64,000 bases of DNA, taken from the NCBI GenBank assembly GCA_018660685.1, contig JABJJW010000011.1, positions 62,001-126,000 on the forward strand. Reading direction: 5' to 3'. Positions 60,266 through 64,000 of this stretch are shown here, in pieces. The notes under the pieces are model-generated. The model was not told where the DNA came from. It worked only from the letters and a program-made list of their open reading frames with translations, and made no database searches. The translations under genes and the position numbers were made by a program. The DNA comes from Flavobacteriales bacterium. GTDB lineage: Bacteria; Bacteroidota; Bacteroidia; Flavobacteriales_G; Salibacteraceae. Within the stretch, counting starts at the first letter, position 1. Every line of letters starts with the position of its first letter.

Positions 60266-60820
60266 CTAGTTCTTAAAGAATGGTTGTGTCACTGATTCTT
60301 GACCATTGTCCAATCGAATGGTGTACATGCCCATCGTTAGGTTTTCGACAGAAAGGTCCTGCTTTATTCCAGTCAATTTCCCTGTTAGAACTTGACGACC
60401 TGTAACATCAAACACGGTAAAGTTTGCATTTGCAAAACCTTCCATAACCTCCACAGTTAAATTCTGTTCGCTTGGGTTTGGATAAATCTTGAGCGCATTG
60501 TTCGTTATCGAACTAACTCCAGTCAACCAAGGATCTGGCGGTTGCACGATCAAAAGTGTTTCTGTTTCAACGATGATAATCCCAGATCGAGATGTGTCGG
60601 CCGAATTTTCAATGACAGTAATGTCAATCGTTCCGCTGCCGTTCCCATCAGAATTACAAACGATCCAATTTCCGCCTTGAGTTACTTCCGCGTCCCATAC
60701 GCAGCCATCAGAAACATTCACAATTGCAATGTTGTTGTGAGTTCCCGCTAGGTAATCAGGACAATTGTATATCGCTGGATTGATTTCATAATCACAAGAA
60801 ACCTTGGGATCATCGATCAC
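60266..60820 (-). pseudogene. 5-prime-truncated T9SS cargo remnant (BACON-like plus sorting domain)
   Basis: 184 residues from GTG 60820. Residues about 5-90 look like a BACON-type domain (HNNIAIVNVSDGCVWDAEV, GGNWIVCNSDGNGSGTIDI, SGIIIVETETLLIVQ), and the end is a T9SS type A sorting domain (ALKIYPNPSEQNLTVEV, FTVFDVTGRQVLTGK, TMGMYTIRLDNGQES). There is no signal peptide, and a TAG lies in frame immediately before the GTG. Cargo of this class must pass the Sec system, so this is most likely the surviving 3-prime part of a longer gene fused by deletion behind uvrB (8 bp away). Confidence 0.6.
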
Positions 60821-60827
60821 CTAGAAT

Positions 60828-62849
60828 CTACTTTTTATCCTTCAACTTTTCCTGCATGGCAAACATTTCATCGCGCAATAGAGCTGCGAGTTGGAAGTCG
60901 AGCTCTTTTGAAGCCTTTTCCATCTTGGAACGTGTCTGACGTATGGCCTTTTCTAATTGCTCTGCACTCATGTACTCAACAATTGGGTCGGCGGCAAGCC
61001 CCATTGTCATCTCTAGTTCTTCTGACCTCTTGTATTCTCTTCCCCTCACGGAGGATTCAGAGTGAATCAATGCATCAAAGCTTTTCTTGATGGCTTTAGG
61101 AGTTATTCCATGCTCGACGTTATAGGCTAATTGCTTTTCACGTCGTCTATTCGTTTCCTCAATCGTCCGACTCATGCTGTCTGTGACTTTGTCGGCATAG
61201 AGTATTGCCTTACCATTAATGTGGCGAGCTGCTCGCCCTATGGTCTGGGTAAGTGATCGATTGCTGCGTAGAAACCCTTCCTTGTCGGCGTCAATAATGG
61301 CGACCAACGAAACTTCTGGAAGATCCAGTCCTTCTCGAAGAAGGTTGATGCCAACAAGAACGTCAACCTTTCCCATTCTCAAGTCCCTCAAAATCTCGAC
61401 CCTCTCCAACGTATCTACATCTGAATGAATGTAGTGGGTTTTAATGTCCAAGTCCCGTAGGTACTTCGCCATTTCTTCCGCCATTCTCTTCGTTAACGTG
61501 GTGACCAAGACTCTTTCTTTAGCCTCAATTCGAGTTCTTATTTCCTCGAGAAGGTCATCTATTTGATTAGCCGAAGGACGAATTTCAATGATGGGGTCTA
61601 ACAGACCTGTTGGTCTTATCAGTTGTTCTGCAATTACACCTTCGCTAAGTCTTAGCTCATAATCTGCTGGGGTAGCGCTGACATAAATCACTTGATTCTG
61701 TAGCGTCTCAAATTCCTCGAATTTCAATGGCCGGTTGTCGAGTGCGGAAGGCAGTCGGAATCCATATTCAACCAAGTTTTCTTTTCTCGAGCGATCGCCA
61801 CCATACATCGCACTGACTTGAGATACTGATACATGGCTCTCATCTATAAACATGAGATAGTTATCTGGAAAGTAATCCAAAAGACAGAATGGTCTATCGC
61901 CTGCATGTCTCCCATCGAAATAACGAGAGTAGTTCTCTATTCCAGAGCAGTAGCCTAATTCACGCATCATCTCAAGATCGTAGTTCACTCGGTCTTCCAA
62001 TCTCTTTGATTCAATAGGTTGTCCACCTTTGACGAATTGATCCATCCGTTCTACCAAATCATCTTGGATTTGAACCATCGAACTGCGCATCCGCTCTTTC
62101 GTAGTCACAAAGATGTTCGCTGGGAAAATTCTAATTTCTTCTAATTCTTCAATGACCTTATGGTTAAATGGGTCAATGGATTCAATCAGTTCGATTTCTT
62201 CACCAAAAAAGTGGAAGCGGAATGCGTGATCAGCATAAGCAAGAAACACATCTACCGTGTCACCTTTTACCCTAAAGTTCCCGCGCTTAAAATCTCCTGT
62301 TGTTCTTGAGTATAGGGATTCGACAAGCCTGTGAAGGAATTTATTTCGTCCGAACATTTCACCTCTCTTGGCTTGAATTATGTTTTCATGGAAGTCACTT
62401 GGATTTCCCATACCATAAATGCAAGAGACAGAACTCACTACAATTACATCTTTTCGACCGCTCAACAGGGCAGAGGTGGTGCTGAGTCGGAGTTTTTCAA
62501 TTTCAGCGTTGATGCTAAGATCTTTCTCTATGTAGAGATCTGAAGTCGGTACATATGCCTCTGGCTGATAGTAGTCATAGTAACTCACGAAATACTCTAC
62601 ACGATTCTCTGGAAAGAACTGCTTGAATTCTCCATAGAGTTGCGCTGCCAGTGTTTTGTTATGGCTTAGTATGAGTGTCGGTCTTTGGGTCTCATTAATG
62701 ATGTTGGCCATGGTAAAAGTCTTACCAGAGCCAGTAACCCCCAAGAGCGTTTGGTGCTGTATGCCATCATTAATTCCCGAGACGAGTTGTGCAATTGCAC
62801 CCGGTTGATCTCCTGTTGGCGAGAAATCTGAGTTAAGTTTAAATTCCAA
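60828..62849 (-). CDS. uvrB: excinuclease ABC subunit B
   Basis: 673 residues, full length. UvrB is the damage-verifying helicase of nucleotide excision repair: Walker A GVTGSGKTFTMANII (about residue 38), beta-hairpin YYDYYQPEAYVPTSD (about 92), DEADx-equivalent MFIDESHVSVSQV, helicase motifs VLVTTLTKRMAEEMAKYL and TQTIGRAARHINGKAILY, and the C-terminal UVR domain (MEKASKELDFQLAALLRDEM). A TATGTTTG box on the minus strand (62874-62881) lies 25 bp upstream. uvrA is nearby on the same strand. Confidence 0.97.
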   Translation of the reverse strand: MEFKLNSDFSPTGDQPGAIAQLVSGINDGIQHQTLLGVTGSGKTFTMANIINETQRPTLILSHNKTLAAQLYGEFKQFFPENRVEYFVSYYDYYQPEAYVPTSDLYIEKDLSINAEIEKLRLSTTSALLSGRKDVIVVSSVSCIYGMGNPSDFHENIIQAKRGEMFGRNKFLHRLVESLYSRTTGDFKRGNFRVKGDTVDVFLAYADHAFRFHFFGEEIELIESIDPFNHKVIEELEEIRIFPANIFVTTKERMRSSMVQIQDDLVERMDQFVKGGQPIESKRLEDRVNYDLEMMRELGYCSGIENYSRYFDGRHAGDRPFCLLDYFPDNYLMFIDESHVSVSQVSAMYGGDRSRKENLVEYGFRLPSALDNRPLKFEEFETLQNQVIYVSATPADYELRLSEGVIAEQLIRPTGLLDPIIEIRPSANQIDDLLEEIRTRIEAKERVLVTTLTKRMAEEMAKYLRDLDIKTHYIHSDVDTLERVEILRDLRMGKVDVLVGINLLREGLDLPEVSLVAIIDADKEGFLRSNRSLTQTIGRAARHINGKAILYADKVTDSMSRTIEETNRRREKQLAYNVEHGITPKAIKKSFDALIHSESSVRGREYKRSEELEMTMGLAADPIVEYMSAEQLEKAIRQTRSKMEKASKELDFQLAALLRDEMFAMQEKLKDKK

Positions 62850-62873
62850 TTAGTCCGTGGCGTTCGTGAGCGG

Positions 62874-62881
62874 CAAACATA
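62874..62881 (-). promoter_or_regulatory. uvrB promoter -7 box TATGTTTG
   Basis: Exact TAnnTTTG match on the minus strand, 25 bp before the ATG; continues TTTGCCGC. A GTTG 20 bp upstream is a weak -33. Confidence 0.5.
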
Positions 62882-62934
62882 CGTGTGAGGTTATTCCTTC
62901 GCAACCACAATAGAGAAAAGACCATTTTTGTACT

Positions 62935-63096
62935 ATGTTTTTGAAGAGACTTTTAACCTACTTAAATCCACTGACCATATTTCGCAAGAGTGATCACGAT
63001 TTTAGTTTGAAGGCAATGCACAGTGTGAATCGCATTTCTATCTTTTTATTTCTCTTTTGCCTTATCGTTATGCTAATCCGCTGGCTAGAGCGATAA
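62935..63096 (+). CDS. small one-helix membrane protein (DUF6728-like)
   Basis: 53 residues, starting MFLKRLLTYLNPLTIFRKS, then the segment DFSLKAMHSVNRISIFLF and a transmembrane helix (IFLFLFCLIVMLI) ending IRWLER. I recognise the pattern FNLK-x-MH-x-INRISI plus helix from short Bacteroidota proteins classed as DUF6728. It is too short for the usual 60-residue cut-off. Divergent from uvrB; it ends 35 bp before the barrel gene on the same strand. Confidence 0.7.
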   Translation: MFLKRLLTYLNPLTIFRKSDHDFSLKAMHSVNRISIFLFLFCLIVMLIRWLER

Positions 63097-63131
63097 TCTG
63101 CTTCAAGCGCTTCCAATATCTTCGTGGAGGC

Positions 63132-63899
63132 ATGAGAATTCTCAGACTCATTGGTTTGCTTCTTTTGATTTTGACTGGATGGCAGTTGAAAGCACAAGAC
63201 TTCTCCCTTCCCAAAGGTGAAGGACAACCTGCAAGCCCTGAAATTCACGACTTCGGATTTTTTGGTGCAGGAGCTGGGATTGCTTTTCCGCTGGGGTCAT
63301 TTGGCTCCAAGGATTACTTGAACAATGGCGCAGGTTATGCAGATGAAGGCTACTTCATCAACTTCATCAATTTTCATCATCGCCTTTCGAAACACTATGG
63401 CATCGGAGTAAACTGGACACGCTCCGCCTTTAACCTCGATGAAGATCAATACATATCGCCTTACGATGACTTTTACCAAGAATTGACCTTTTTAGGAATC
63501 AATGATGATCCATGGGTCTTGCACAGCGTAATGGTCAATGGTGTCGTTACGATTCCTCATTCATTTTTGGACCTAGATGTGAGGATTGCACTAGGGCTTG
63601 GTCATGCGGTTCGTCCAAAGCTTACGATCACCGCCTTTGAAACAAGTACTGGGTATTTAGCCATTGATTGGGTTCAGGAACAAAGTGTGATGAACGACTT
63701 TGCCTGGGGATTTGGAACTGACGCACGTTTTCATGTTCTGAAGGATTTGGATTTCTTCATCACCCTGGATTATCTGCGGTTCCACACTACGTTCAACGTG
63801 CAAAATGTTTACAATTTCAGCTCGATTGAGCAAGAGAAGATGAAGCAGACAATAGAGATGATCCAGCTCGGAGTTGGCTTTGGTTACCGCCTTAACTAG
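63132..63899 (+). CDS. outer-membrane beta-barrel protein
   Basis: 255 residues from ATG 63132 (signal MRILRLIGLLLLILTGWQLKAQ); the frame open to 63057 is out of phase with, and overlaps, the small DUF6728-like gene. Barrel strands: FGFFGAGAGIAFPLGSFG, FHHRLSKHYGIGVNWTRS, DLDVRIALGLGHAVRP, DFFITLDYLRFHTTFNVQN, MIQLGVGFGYRLN. Function unknown. The last 8 bp overlap the 3-prime end of uvrA. Confidence 0.75.
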   Translation: MRILRLIGLLLLILTGWQLKAQDFSLPKGEGQPASPEIHDFGFFGAGAGIAFPLGSFGSKDYLNNGAGYADEGYFINFINFHHRLSKHYGIGVNWTRSAFNLDEDQYISPYDDFYQELTFLGINDDPWVLHSVMVNGVVTIPHSFLDLDVRIALGLGHAVRPKLTITAFETSTGYLAIDWVQEQSVMNDFAWGFGTDARFHVLKDLDFFITLDYLRFHTTFNVQNVYNFSSIEQEKMKQTIEMIQLGVGFGYRLN

Positions 63900-64000
63900 A
63901 TGGTGTATGGGCGATTGTCCATTCCAGTTCTTTCTTCAAGAATTGACCGGTATGGCTTTCTTTCACTTTAGCGACTTGTTCTGGAGTTCCTGTTGCGATG
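63892..64000 (-). CDS. uvrA: excinuclease ABC subunit A, C-terminal end (runs off window)
   Basis: Minus-strand 3-prime end: the last 35 residues read IATGTPEQVAKVKESHTGQF and then LKKELEWTIAHTPSS before TAA 63892-63894. The ATGTPEQVAKVxxSHTGQFL block is the standard UvrA C-terminus. UvrA is the damage-sensing ATPase that loads UvrB. The 5-prime 2.7 kb is outside the window. Confidence 0.88.
   Translation of the reverse strand, partial: IATGTPEQVAKVKESHTGQFLKKELEWTIAHTPSS

Noticed and set aside
1-64000. CRISPR arrays, insertion sequences, rRNA operon
   Set aside because: No regularly spaced repeats, no transposase ORF with terminal inverted repeats, no rRNA motifs seen.

Overview
The window looks like the chromosome of a Bacteroidota, order Flavobacteriales and probably a marine Cryomorphaceae or Schleiferiaceae-like lineage. 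This rests on the TAnnTTTG-type promoters (best example TTTG-N19-TATATTTG before tRNA-Lys), type IX secretion (T9SS) parts and cargo, a complete Na+-translocating NADH:quinone reductase operon, many Bacteroidota-restricted families (GWxTD, DUF6089/PorG-like, S46 peptidase, SiaB/SiaC, DUF6728-like) and many lipoproteins. Family assignments are by recognition of sequence motifs; no database search was possible.

Layout. 0-6.5 kb: a divergent MBL hydrolase (partial), then seven tightly overlapping plus-strand genes: TolB-like propeller/barrel, TSUP permease, M20 amidohydrolase, lipoprotein, SCO copper chaperone and cytochrome c. 6.5-13.9 kb: housekeeping genes (acyl-CoA desaturase, transglutaminase-like protein, nucleoside phosphorylase, CinA, ribosomal protein L28, aminopeptidase P, IspH). 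14-19 kb: an accessory-looking stretch with a DUF1883-like protein, a candidate structured RNA, a TRL lipoprotein, small secreted proteins of unknown function, a TPR protein, a coiled-coil protein and a decayed two-component propeller gene. 19-26.5 kb: PorG-like barrel, Kir channel, lipoate ligase, NrnA, three FKBP lipoproteins (the first GldI-like) and the T9SS plug protein. 26.6-34.1 kb: nqrABCDEF, the flavin transferase ApbE and a small four-cysteine membrane protein that is a plausible NqrM counterpart.

34-47.7 kb: cell-envelope and housekeeping genes (DUF2807, PagL-like deacylase, MazG, ZIP transporter, methyltransferase, S46 dipeptidyl-peptidase of DPP7 type, SiaB/SiaC, sugar transferase, oxidoreductase, Pcm, barrel and lipoprotein, SmpB). 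47.7-52.2 kb: the most irregular part, with terminators that have no obvious gene, a phage-like 3-prime gene fragment, two poorly recognised secreted proteins, tRNA-Lys(TTT), a GWxTD protein and about 700 bp without protein-coding sense that carries a chain of stable hairpins ending in a strong terminator; I read this as a roughly 500-nt structured RNA. 52.2-64 kb: RidA-like lipoprotein, glutamine amidotransferase, DUF427, DUF547, two GT2 glycosyltransferases, a large T9SS cargo protein with BNR and SprB repeats, a thioredoxin, a 5-prime-truncated T9SS cargo remnant, UvrB, a 53-residue membrane protein, a barrel protein and the 3-prime end of uvrA.

Working together: NqrA-F, ApbE and the small Cys protein form one respiratory module; PorG-like, plug and GldI-like proteins serve secretion and export of the CTD-bearing cargo seen at 56.6-60.8 kb. 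The leading candidates for undescribed biology are the two structured RNAs (about 51.6-52.15 kb and 14.63-14.86 kb).
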